Source: an uncultured Clostridia bacterium | GTDB lineage: Bacteria > Bacillota > Clostridia > TANB77 > CAG-508 | DNA: 56,693 bases | NCBI GenBank assembly: GCA_944386655.1 | Contig: CALXBX010000026.1 | Coordinates: 1 to 56,693, forward strand | Reading direction: 5' to 3' | Part shown: piece by piece, positions 16,915-25,237 of the stretch | Layout: each line of letters starts with the position of its first letter | Position numbering within the stretch: position 1 is the first letter of the stretch | Position numbers and translations under genes: made by a program | Notes under the pieces: model-generated | Told to the model about the DNA's origin: nothing | The model's input: only the letters and a program-made list of their open reading frames with translations | Database searches by the model: none

Positions 16915-17703
16915 TTATTCTGCTGACAAAGTGCTATAATTTTCCATTAACCAATCGTAATAGCTAAATGGTTCCCTTGTTTCTGGCACTCCATAATCTA
17001 CACCATAAGTTTCTACTGAAATAGATGTAATGACTGGAGGATTCACTGGCTGGTCTACTCCTTCTGTTGCACTTTCGTCTCTTGTTACAACCTCTACATT
17101 AGCAATAGCATCTACTACTTCTAGCCCTTCTATTACTTTTCCAAAACCTGCATAAAGTCCATCAATATTTGTATTATCTGCTTGCATAATAAAGAATTGT
17201 GCAGATGCAGAATTATATCCTTCTTCTGTTAAAGCAGAACTAATATCACTATAATCAGAACGAGCCATTGCAATAACGCCTCTTTCCATTTTTAGTGTAT
17301 TTTCTTCATAACCATTTGCAATAAATTCTCCTTCTATCGCATAAGTCTCTGTTTCACTACCACCGTCTTGAATATTACTTAATGTAGGACTTCCTGTTCC
17401 ATCTCCATTTTTAGAACCTCCTTGTATCATAAAATCTGGAATAGTTCTATGGAAGGTAAGTCCATTATAATAACCATTATTTGCTAAACGAATAAAATTA
17501 GTAACTGTATTTGGTGCCATATCTGGATATAGTTCTACCTTTATTGTTCCATAATCTTGCACCTCAATAGTAGCTACTGGATTAGGAATATTAAGCGTAT
17601 ATTTTTGATAAACTCCATAACTTACATAAGCAATTCCTACAATTAATAGTACAATTACTAGCATTCCTATTCCTCTTAATATCATTTCTTTTTTATTACT
17701 CAT
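16915..17703 (-). CDS. Membrane-anchored peptidyl-prolyl isomerase, cyclophilin type
   Basis: 262 residues. A single hydrophobic segment at about residues 9-31 acts as an uncleaved signal anchor, leaving the catalytic domain outside the membrane. The cyclophilin domain (about 42-220) contains GYYNGLTFHRTIPDFMIQGG (the Arg-Phe-Gln active-site region) and the later SASAQFFIMQADNTNIDGLYAGFGKVIEG. It catalyses cis-trans isomerisation of X-Pro bonds and may help fold exported proteins, which fits the many surface proteins encoded nearby. It is convergent with mutS2 and lies 64 nt downstream of disA. The insert ending in VDQPVNPPVITSI is non-standard. Confidence 0.9.
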   Translation of the reverse strand: MSNKKEMILRGIGMLVIVLLIVGIAYVSYGVYQKYTLNIPNPVATIEVQDYGTIKVELYPDMAPNTVTNFIRLANNGYYNGLTFHRTIPDFMIQGGSKNGDGTGSPTLSNIQDGGSETETYAIEGEFIANGYEENTLKMERGVIAMARSDYSDISSALTEEGYNSASAQFFIMQADNTNIDGLYAGFGKVIEGLEVVDAIANVEVVTRDESATEGVDQPVNPPVITSISVETYGVDYGVPETREPFSYYDWLMENYSTLSAE

Positions 17704-17767
17704 TTTCTTTTTTCATTCCTTTCTTATTTGTGAACATCTGACAAAAATGTCTGGCACTTTTGGCAGA

Positions 17768-18844
17768 TTATAATATTAGATTATCAAACACAAATTGTTC
17801 TTGCATTCTTTTTAATGATTGCTTTATCGTTTTTGCTCTTACTTCTCCTATTCCTTCTACATCATCTAATGCCGGTATATCTGCTGCTAATATATGTTGG
17901 AAGGATTTAAAAGATTTCACTAAATTGTCTACAATATTACTTGGCATTCGTGGTATTTTGCTTAGGATACGATATCCTCTTGTATATACGCCTACCTCAT
18001 CATAATTATCAAAATCTTCATAGCCAAGCAATCTTCCTATGGTTTGTACTCTTTTTAAATCTTCTAATGGTAAAGAACTAATCTCTTGCAGTACTTTCTC
18101 TGCGGTTCGCTTTTTACCTGGTGCAATATAGTCTTTTATAATTAATAGTTCTTCTTTTTCTAAATCGCCCACTAATTCTTCTAACTGCATTTCTAGTAGT
18201 CTTCCTTCTTCTCCTAATTCGTCTACTGCTTTTTGTACTTCGTCTACTACTTTCATAACCATTTGTGCTCTTTGAATGGCTACGATTACATTTTCTAATG
18301 TAACAATATCATTAAATTCGTATTCATTTAAAAGGCTTAGTTTACTATCAAATACTTTTTTATATTTTTCCACAGTTTGCAGAGCTTGATTTGCCTTAGA
18401 AATTACTTTTGCTGTATCTTCTAATACATATCTTTCATAACCTTTAAATATAGTAATAATATTTCTCCTCTGCGAGATACTAATTACAATTTCTCCCGTT
18501 TGTTTTGCGGTACGTTCTGCTGTTCTGTGTCTAGTTCCTGTTTCTGTCGTGGTGATGTCAGAAGATGGTATTAATTGTGTATTGGCATATAGAATTTTCT
18601 TAAAATCTCCACTTAAAATAATGGCTCCATCCATTTTGGCTAGTTCATATAGTCGAGAGGAAGTATAATCTACATCTAAACTAAATCCTCCGTCTACAAT
18701 TTCTAATACTTCTTTGCTATCTCCTATGACAATTAATGCTCCTGTTTTTGCTTTTAGTATATTTTCTAGCCCATCTCGGATTGGAGTTCCTGGCGCAATC
18801 AACTTTAATACATCTGTAATAGAAAGGTCTTTATTTGTTGTCAA
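17768..18844 (-). CDS. disA: DNA integrity scanning protein DisA (diadenylate cyclase)
   Basis: 358 residues. The N-terminal DAC domain has the catalytic DGAIILSGD motif (about 72-80) and the RHRTAERTAKQTG segment (about 105-117), both needed to make c-di-AMP. A helical linker follows, then a C-terminal helix-hairpin-helix DNA-binding region (ALDDVEGIGEVRAKTIKQSL). DisA scans chromosomal DNA and lowers c-di-AMP synthesis when it meets branched structures, delaying sporulation in Bacillus. It lies 12 nt after radA, its usual partner, whose product restrains DisA activity. Length and motifs are typical. Confidence 0.96.
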   Translation of the reverse strand: MTTNKDLSITDVLKLIAPGTPIRDGLENILKAKTGALIVIGDSKEVLEIVDGGFSLDVDYTSSRLYELAKMDGAIILSGDFKKILYANTQLIPSSDITTTETGTRHRTAERTAKQTGEIVISISQRRNIITIFKGYERYVLEDTAKVISKANQALQTVEKYKKVFDSKLSLLNEYEFNDIVTLENVIVAIQRAQMVMKVVDEVQKAVDELGEEGRLLEMQLEELVGDLEKEELLIIKDYIAPGKKRTAEKVLQEISSLPLEDLKRVQTIGRLLGYEDFDNYDEVGVYTRGYRILSKIPRMPSNIVDNLVKSFKSFQHILAADIPALDDVEGIGEVRAKTIKQSLKRMQEQFVFDNLIL

Positions 18845-18856
18845 TGCTTTCCACTC

Positions 18857-20245
18857 CTATTCTTCTTTCTTACCTTTTGGGTTTGTATATAATACTTTCA
18901 AGGCATCTTGTATATTCTTCACGCCTATTATATCTAATTTGTAGGAATCTTTCAATAGTTTTTTGTTATTTTCTGGAATCATACATTTTTTAAAACCTAA
19001 TTTTTCTGCTTCTTTTAATCTTTTTTCTATCATGTTTACTGCTCTTACTTCTCCCGTTAATCCTACTTCTCCCATAACCACTACATCTGTTGGAATACTG
19101 ATGTTTTTAAAACTAGAGGCCACTGCTAAAATTACTCCCAAATCTACTGCTGGCTCTATAATACGTATACCACTTACTACATTTAAATACACATCTTGAG
19201 AACCTAGAGCCATACCCGCTTTCTTTTCTAATACTGCCATTAACATGGTTAATCGATTGTAATCAATACCATTGGCACTTCTTCTAGGAAGTCCAAATAC
19301 GGTAGATGTAGTTAATGCTTGTAATTCAATTAAAAGAGGTCTTGTTCCTTCCATGGTAGCTACAATAACAGAACCTGCTGGGTTATCATCTCTTTCCGAT
19401 ATAAGCACAGAAGAAGGATTGGTAATTTCCACCATACCTTCGTTTTGCATTTCAAACATACCCACTTCATTGGTAGAACCAAAACGATTTTTCACTCCTC
19501 TTAAAATACGATAAGAAAAATAACGTTCCCCTTCTAAATAAAGAACCGTATCTACCATATGCTCCAAAACTCTTGGCCCTGCAATATTTCCCTCTTTCGT
19601 TACATGTCCTATAATAATAGTAGTAATTTCTTGTTGTTTACAAATTTTCATAATACGAGCAGTAATCTCTCTTACTTGACTTACAGTACCTGCTGCTGAT
19701 GAAATCTCATCACTATACATTGTTTGGATAGAATCAATAATCACAAGCTTAGGCTTGATTTGAGAAATTTCATCACTAATGACATCGATATCTGTTTCTC
19801 CTAAAAAAAGAATATCTTCATTTTGGATACCTAATCTATCTGCTCTAATTTTTATTTGCTGAGCAGACTCTTCTCCGGAAACATAAAGTACTTTTCCCTC
19901 TCCTTTTATTTGATTACAAATTTGCAGAATAAGAGTAGATTTACCAATACCAGGTTCTCCACCAAGCAAAACAAGAGAGCCTTTTACTAAACCTCCTCCT
20001 AATACTCTATCCAATTCTCCCACTCCAGTAGAAATACGTGGAGACTCTTTTGCCTCCACACTATTTAAACTAGTTGGCTTAGCAGCATTTGACTTTTTAT
20101 CAGCCAAAAAGCTGCCATCTGCAGCTTTGGCTACCTTTTCCTCATAAAATGTATTCCACTCGTTACATGCTGGACATTTTCCAAGCCACTTTGCTGACTC
20201 ATATCCGCAGCTGCTACATACAAAAACTGTTTTTGCCTTTGCCAT
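18857..20245 (-). CDS. radA: DNA repair protein RadA/Sms
   Basis: 462 residues. An N-terminal C4 zinc finger (CSSCGYESAKWLGKCPAC), a RecA-like ATPase with GGEPGIGKSTL (about 93-103), the RadA-specific KNRFGSTNE motif (about 255), and a C-terminal Lon-protease-like domain without the catalytic site. RadA is a hexameric helicase that drives branch migration during recombination. It is co-transcribed with disA, a conserved pairing in Bacillota. The start has GGAGTG immediately upstream. No promoter matching the consensus well was found in the 100 bp before it. Confidence 0.96.
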   Translation of the reverse strand: MAKAKTVFVCSSCGYESAKWLGKCPACNEWNTFYEEKVAKAADGSFLADKKSNAAKPTSLNSVEAKESPRISTGVGELDRVLGGGLVKGSLVLLGGEPGIGKSTLILQICNQIKGEGKVLYVSGEESAQQIKIRADRLGIQNEDILFLGETDIDVISDEISQIKPKLVIIDSIQTMYSDEISSAAGTVSQVREITARIMKICKQQEITTIIIGHVTKEGNIAGPRVLEHMVDTVLYLEGERYFSYRILRGVKNRFGSTNEVGMFEMQNEGMVEITNPSSVLISERDDNPAGSVIVATMEGTRPLLIELQALTTSTVFGLPRRSANGIDYNRLTMLMAVLEKKAGMALGSQDVYLNVVSGIRIIEPAVDLGVILAVASSFKNISIPTDVVVMGEVGLTGEVRAVNMIEKRLKEAEKLGFKKCMIPENNKKLLKDSYKLDIIGVKNIQDALKVLYTNPKGKKEE

Positions 20246-20349
20246 TTTTCACTCCTTTTGTATATTTCTGATTTATGCTCATTTTTACTTATATTTAAAA
20301 ATTTTGTGCAAAACACTTGAATTTTTTTCAAATTATCCATATAATATAT

Positions 20350-20378
20350 TTGACAGATGAATTTATTTTATGTATAAT
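20350..20378 (+). promoter_or_regulatory. Consensus sigma-A promoter for the DUF3800-linked RNA
   Basis: TTGACA, a 17-bp spacer and TATAAT: a perfect match to the vegetative consensus and the strongest promoter seen in the window. It points towards the 3' end of the DUF3800 gene. No protein-coding frame follows it. Confidence 0.8.
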
Positions 20379-20384
20379 TTATTT

Positions 20385-20482
20385 AATATAGTATATAATT
20401 ATTATATAAGTCCTTTATGTGCGAAAGTCAGCTTCATGCTGTGAGTATTTTAATACCTAGCCGTAAAGGGCTTATCTTCTTT
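20385..20482 (+). ncRNA. Structured ncRNA convergent with the DUF3800 gene (candidate DUF3800 RNA motif)
   Basis: Downstream of a consensus promoter, AUAAGUCCUUUAUG (20406-20419) pairs over 14 bp, three of them G-U, with CGUAAAGGGCUUAU (20462-20475). Inside are two small hairpins, CAGC/GCUG with loop UUCAU and GUAUU/AAUAC, giving a three-way junction; single-stranded UGCGAAAGU and CUAGC flank them. The last 49 nt or so overlap the DUF3800 stop codon and tail in antisense. Structured RNAs next to DUF3800 genes ('DUF3800 RNA motifs') are known from comparative genomics; I infer that this is one, without alignment. The 3' end is T-rich rather than a clean T-tract. Confidence 0.65.
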
Positions 20483-21243
20483 ATATCAAATGGATTCTTT
20501 TTACTATAAAAATTCTTCCATCCTTTTTTATAATCATATAAATCTACAATTAATCCAAATTTTTCTTTTAAAAATTTGTAATATCTCATATCCTTTTGTA
20601 AAAAAGCTCTTTGTACTGCCCAATTACAATAATCTACAATCTGCAGACACATTTCTCCTGATGGAGTTTGTGGTAGAATTTTCTGGGTAGAGTCTATAAC
20701 TGTATTTAATCTATTTTCCGTATAATTTAAAGCTCTCTGTATTGCTTTTTCCAATGGCTCCTGTCTTTTTTTACTTCCTCTAGTTGCTATATAAATATAA
20801 TTATTATTAGATAAGTGTAATATATTTTTGAATAAATTCGTAATTAAAGAATCATATAATTCTTGTGTATTTCCATTAAATTTCTCAAATACATGTTGTG
20901 TTTTTCTCGCCACAACAATATTACAAGAGAACGGTAAATCTTTTAATAGCGTAAAAACTTTATATCTAACTTCTGGACAATCATCTTTAGCATGAAAAGC
21001 GATTTTTGTTTTACTTATAGAAGGTATTTCACTTAAATACTCGTCTTTCGATATTTCATATTTTAACATATTAAGTTTCTTTCTTAAAAATTCTGGCTCT
21101 GTTGTCCTTATAAAACCCATGAGTAATATCTGTGATGATCCATTTTCATTTCCTACAATCCATTCACCTTTCCTATTGTAAAAAGTTGTATCACCTGATT
21201 CATCCACAAAAAAATAATTATTATTATATATGTTTCCTTGCAT
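20434..21243 (-). CDS. DUF3800 domain protein
   Basis: 269 residues. The N-terminus has YFFVDESGD, the hallmark of DUF3800, a family with an RNase-H-like fold. Other conserved points are FHAKDD (about residue 86) and LQIVDYCNWAVQRAF (about 212-226), giving spaced Asp, Glu and His residues suited to metal binding. The biochemical function is not established; members occur in defence islands and beside structured RNAs. The 3' end of the gene overlaps the convergent ncRNA at 20385-20482. An extended -10 promoter lies at 21289-21297. It is bracketed by housekeeping genes, so it is probably a recent insertion. Confidence 0.88.
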   Translation of the reverse strand: MQGNIYNNNYFFVDESGDTTFYNRKGEWIVGNENGSSQILLMGFIRTTEPEFLRKKLNMLKYEISKDEYLSEIPSISKTKIAFHAKDDCPEVRYKVFTLLKDLPFSCNIVVARKTQHVFEKFNGNTQELYDSLITNLFKNILHLSNNNYIYIATRGSKKRQEPLEKAIQRALNYTENRLNTVIDSTQKILPQTPSGEMCLQIVDYCNWAVQRAFLQKDMRYYKFLKEKFGLIVDLYDYKKGWKNFYSKKNPFDIKKISPLRLGIKILTA

Positions 21244-21288
21244 ATATCTCTTCCTTTCAAACTCATTAGTTAATGTTTAATGAATTTG

Positions 21289-21297
21289 ATTATACCA
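21289..21297 (-). promoter_or_regulatory. Extended -10 promoter of the DUF3800 gene
   Basis: TGGTATAAT on the minus strand, 46 nt before the start codon at 21243. No convincing -35 is present, as is common for extended -10 promoters. Confidence 0.5.
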
Positions 21298-21374
21298 TAG
21301 GATAAAATACATTGCATTATTTTTCATAAATTTTGTTAACAAATTTCCATTATTTTGTTGAAAGTAATCTTATT

Positions 21375-23411
21375 CTATACCTGACTTGAATGGGACACCC
21401 CGAAATTTTTGTCGGATTTTGGTCCATCTATAAGATGATTCATTAGCCCTATGCTATATAGTGCGGTAATATACATAGCGTGTGACCACCCAAGTCCAAT
21501 TACCCACTTGGATTGCATAGTAGGGTTGTCTACTTGTTCTGCTAATAAACCATGTTTGGTTGCTGTATCTGTTACGAACTCTATACATTTTCCAGCTTTT
21601 TCTTTTTCTCCTACTTGTAACCAGTATAGCGCCATCCACAAAGTGGCTATTGGCCATGGATTATTTCCTCCTATATAGCTATCATTTTCAAAGCGTACAT
21701 AACCTCCTGTATAAGTTCTTAATGTTAAATCTATTTTTTCGATGGTATTTTTTACTTCTTTCTCGTTTGGATCTAACATTCTAAATGGAGTAACTGCTCC
21801 TAATATGCTAATATCTAATATTTGATCTTTATTATTTCTTCTTAATACTTTTGTTTCTTCATCACACAAATGTGTTAAGCAATATTTTCTAACTCTTTCG
21901 CCATATTGTTTTACACTCTCTATTTTTTCCTGTTCTTCTTTTTGTTTTTCTGGACTTGTATTTTTCTTTTCTCTTAAGTTTTTATAAATATGTTCCATTG
22001 CTTCAAACGCACCAAAAATAGCTGCTAAAGAATACAAATGAATTCCTTCATGCATTTCCCACAAGTCATAACTTTCGTTTTTCACAAATCTTTCTTGTTG
22101 CATTTCATTTTTTCTTTCTTGCACACATTCCCCTGTAATGTAATCTATGTATTTTTTTAAATAATTGATTGCTTTTTCGCACATATCTAAGGTTTCTTTC
22201 AAAAATGCTTTATTTTTTGTATTGTAATAATGCACATACACACCAAATACAACACTAGCTGTTTCGTCTATTTGATATCCCCAACATGGCGCCAATCTTC
22301 CATCTGTAAAGAATCTTTGTTCCCACATTCCGTTCTTGCTTTGTGTATTTTTACTAAATACCGTATAAAACTTTTCTATATCTTCATACATTTTTAGAAT
22401 ATCGGATGCTTTTGCTGTAAATACAGCATCTCTTGGCCAACAATAAGAGTATCTACCAGATTTATCTTTTTCTTCATCTACTTCTAATGCTGCTGAAATA
22501 CCTCCCGTTGTATGATTTTGTAATAGAGGAAATAATAAAATCGTTCTGGTATAAATATTTTTTACTTTCTCGAATTCTCCTTGTTTATGAGAATTTAATA
22601 CTTCTTTCCATTTTTCTTGTTTTCCTTCTTCTAATATCTTTAGCCCATCATGCTGTTTGACATATTTTCTCCAATATTTTTTTGCTCTTTCTAAAGCTTT
22701 ATTGGTATCCATTTTTCTAATTGTCTCTATTTTTTCTTTAATCTGGTCAAAAGCATAAATTTCTCTATTATTATTGATATAGACAAATATTTCGAATTCT
22801 TTTGTTTTTCCTGGCTCTATTTTGCCCACCGAGAAGCTAACACCTGAATCTCTTGCCATTCCTATATAATCTTTATCACACAATACTCCATTTTTGATTT
22901 CTTCTCCACTATTATTTAGTCTATATCCTTTTATTGGCAATTTAGAAAAGATAGAAAATGTATAGTTGTGGCTATATTGCATTAAAATATTATCTTCTAC
23001 TTTTGATCCCACCATATTATTAAAACTAGATAATAATTGTGAATAAATAAGAAAATCCACATCCAATGCAATACTATTATGATTTGTCATGGCATATTTT
23101 CTGATATAGACATTTTGGTCCACTGTTACAAAATCTGTTTGCAAGATTTCTAAATTAAAGTAAGTATTCTCTATTTGTGTATTTAACACATTGGTGTTTT
23201 CTGAATAATATTGACTATATTGATTGTTGATATCATCGTGTAGATAAATAAGTGCTGAATCATTTACTTTTACTCCTGCTTGCAAAGTTTCCACAAATTG
23301 TCTACAATCTCTATTGGGATAAAATAATCTTAGTAGTTCTCCTTTTTCACTAAAACTAATCACCATATTTTCATTTCCTACAAAAGCTTGGTTCAAATAT
23401 TTTTTTCTCAT
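21375..23411 (-). CDS. Glycoside hydrolase family 15 protein (glucoamylase-like)
   Basis: 678 residues, intracellular (no signal peptide). The N-terminal beta-sandwich (about 1-250) starts with YLNQAFVGNENMVISFSEKG and holds LLRLFYPNRD. An (alpha/alpha)6 barrel follows, with GRYSYCWPRDAVFTAKA (about 320), WEQRFFTDGRLAPCWGYQIDE (about 365-385, acidic substrate-site residues), ESYDLWEMHEGIHLYSLAA (about 445, likely catalytic acid) and NNPWPIATLWMALYW (about 600). This layout is the bacterial GH15 group acting on alpha-1,4-glucans or trehalose-like substrates. Exact substrate not predictable. It starts 59 nt after the end of the metallo-beta-lactamase gene. Confidence 0.88.
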   Translation of the reverse strand: MRKKYLNQAFVGNENMVISFSEKGELLRLFYPNRDCRQFVETLQAGVKVNDSALIYLHDDINNQYSQYYSENTNVLNTQIENTYFNLEILQTDFVTVDQNVYIRKYAMTNHNSIALDVDFLIYSQLLSSFNNMVGSKVEDNILMQYSHNYTFSIFSKLPIKGYRLNNSGEEIKNGVLCDKDYIGMARDSGVSFSVGKIEPGKTKEFEIFVYINNNREIYAFDQIKEKIETIRKMDTNKALERAKKYWRKYVKQHDGLKILEEGKQEKWKEVLNSHKQGEFEKVKNIYTRTILLFPLLQNHTTGGISAALEVDEEKDKSGRYSYCWPRDAVFTAKASDILKMYEDIEKFYTVFSKNTQSKNGMWEQRFFTDGRLAPCWGYQIDETASVVFGVYVHYYNTKNKAFLKETLDMCEKAINYLKKYIDYITGECVQERKNEMQQERFVKNESYDLWEMHEGIHLYSLAAIFGAFEAMEHIYKNLREKKNTSPEKQKEEQEKIESVKQYGERVRKYCLTHLCDEETKVLRRNNKDQILDISILGAVTPFRMLDPNEKEVKNTIEKIDLTLRTYTGGYVRFENDSYIGGNNPWPIATLWMALYWLQVGEKEKAGKCIEFVTDTATKHGLLAEQVDNPTMQSKWVIGLGWSHAMYITALYSIGLMNHLIDGPKSDKNFGVSHSSQV

Positions 23412-23469
23412 AAATACCTCTCTTTTGGGCTTCTAGCCTTCTTTTATTTTTTCTAACTTTCATCTAGTT

Positions 23470-25140
23470 CTAATTATTTTGATTGTCTGCCGATTCTACT
23501 ACCTTTAAAATTTGCCTCTCTAATTCTTGCATACGTACATTTATTTTTTCAATCTCTTCATCTCTTTTTGCTTCATCTTCTATTTCTTCTTGTACAATGC
23601 CTGCCATCTCTTCTATTTCTTCTTTTAAGTTTTGCAAACGATTTAATACTTCTAAACGCAAATATCTCTTGCCATATTCTTTTGCTTCTTTCATTCTTCC
23701 TAATCTGCTTACTTCTTCAGCTAGTTCATATTCCTCGCCATACTCTGGTATAATTACTGGAATTTGCGTTGTTCCCTGTATTTTTTGTTTCAAAACTACT
23801 TGACCTTCTGGCTCTCCATGTACTAAAAAGATAGTTTTTGGCTTTCTTATAAAAGAGTAAATGAAATTCAACAACCATTCTTGGTCTGCATGTCCTGAAT
23901 ATCCTTCTATATATTCTATTCTAGCATTTACTGCCACTTCTTCTCCAAAAATCTTGACGGTTTTGGCACCTTCTACTATTTTTCTACCTAAAGTTCCTGG
24001 TGCCTGATAGCCTACAAATAGAACTGTGCTATTTGGATTCCACAAGTTATGTTTTAAATGATGCTTAATTCTTCCCACTTCGCACATACCACTAGCAGAT
24101 ATAATAATGCAAGGCTCCTTTTTTTCATTCAACGCCTTTGACTCATCTGCAGTTTGTGTAAATTCTAATCCTGGAAAATCTAATGGATTATCTCCACTTT
24201 TAATAACTTCCTGTGTCTCTTCATCAAATAAATTCATATTTTTCTTAAAAACTTCTGTTGCAGAAATAGCAAGTGGACTATCTACATACACTTTGCTCCT
24301 CATTAAAGTTTGATATTTTTCTTTAAAGTTTTCTTCTTTTTGTTCTTCTTTTAATTGATTTAGCTCATATAATATTTCCTGTGTTCTTCCTACTGCAAAA
24401 GAAGGGATAACTACTGTTCCTCCTTTATCCAATGTTTCTGATACTACATTTAAAAACATTTGTGCTTTTTCATCATTTCTATTATGTAGTCTTCCACCAT
24501 AAGTAGATTCCATAATTAAATAGTCTGCATCTTCTATCATCGTTGGTGAGGATAATAGTGGAATATCATTATTTCCTAAATCTCCTGTAAATACTGCCTT
24601 CGTTGTTTTTCCCTCTTCTTTTGCCCAAACTTCTATAATGGCAGAACCTAACATATGACCAGCATCATTAAATCTTACATGAATATTTTCATCAATATCA
24701 ATAATTTGGTCATATCGAATTGGTTTAAATATTTCCATACACCTAATGGCATCTTGTGCTGTATACAAAGGTGGTAATTCTTTAAGCCCTTTTCTCTTTC
24801 TTTTTCTATTTTTCCACTCTATTTCCATTTCTTGTATATGACCGCTATCTGGAAGCATAATACTACATAAATCGCAAGTTGCTTTTGTAGCATAAATTGG
24901 ATTTCTATATCCTTCATTGTATAGTTTTGGGATTCTTCCTGAATGGTCTATGTGGGCATGTGTTAATAGCATAAAGTCTATTTCTGGAACGGAAAAAGCG
25001 AATGGCGCCTCATTTTCCCATTCTTGTTCTGCCGCTCCTTGATACATACCACAATCCACCAAAATTTTTTTCCCTGCTGCCTCTACTAAAAAGTTAGAGC
25101 CTGTTACTGTTTTGGTAGCTCCTAAAAAAGTAATTTTCAT
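23470..25140 (-). CDS. Metallo-beta-lactamase/beta-CASP RNA-processing nuclease-like protein
   Basis: 556 residues. The metal-binding HAHIDHSGRIPKL motif (about 61-73), the FNDAGHMLGSAIIEVW segment (about 158-173) and FTGDLGN belong to the metallo-beta-lactamase core. A beta-CASP domain follows, then GYSGHADQEWLLNF and VHGEPEGQ, which complete the zinc site. This is the CPSF73/YSH1-like group ('RMMBL' specificity domain), cytosolic hydrolases acting on RNA. The C-terminal 90 residues are an unusual helical extension with a coiled coil. It is distinct from RNase J, which has a different C-terminal domain. Substrate unknown. Confidence 0.88.
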   Translation of the reverse strand: MKITFLGATKTVTGSNFLVEAAGKKILVDCGMYQGAAEQEWENEAPFAFSVPEIDFMLLTHAHIDHSGRIPKLYNEGYRNPIYATKATCDLCSIMLPDSGHIQEMEIEWKNRKRKRKGLKELPPLYTAQDAIRCMEIFKPIRYDQIIDIDENIHVRFNDAGHMLGSAIIEVWAKEEGKTTKAVFTGDLGNNDIPLLSSPTMIEDADYLIMESTYGGRLHNRNDEKAQMFLNVVSETLDKGGTVVIPSFAVGRTQEILYELNQLKEEQKEENFKEKYQTLMRSKVYVDSPLAISATEVFKKNMNLFDEETQEVIKSGDNPLDFPGLEFTQTADESKALNEKKEPCIIISASGMCEVGRIKHHLKHNLWNPNSTVLFVGYQAPGTLGRKIVEGAKTVKIFGEEVAVNARIEYIEGYSGHADQEWLLNFIYSFIRKPKTIFLVHGEPEGQVVLKQKIQGTTQIPVIIPEYGEEYELAEEVSRLGRMKEAKEYGKRYLRLEVLNRLQNLKEEIEEMAGIVQEEIEDEAKRDEEIEKINVRMQELERQILKVVESADNQNN

Positions 25141-25237
25141 ATTCTTATTCCTTTATTTTTTATTTACACTCCATTTTTTTCATAATATATTTTGACTTAA
25201 AAGAAGGATTGCATCAGCAAACTTAAAGTCACTTTTT

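Noticed and set aside
20131-20340. 69-codon minus-strand frame overlapping the radA start
   Set aside because: It overlaps the well-defined RadA zinc-finger N-terminus in another frame and has no supporting start signals.
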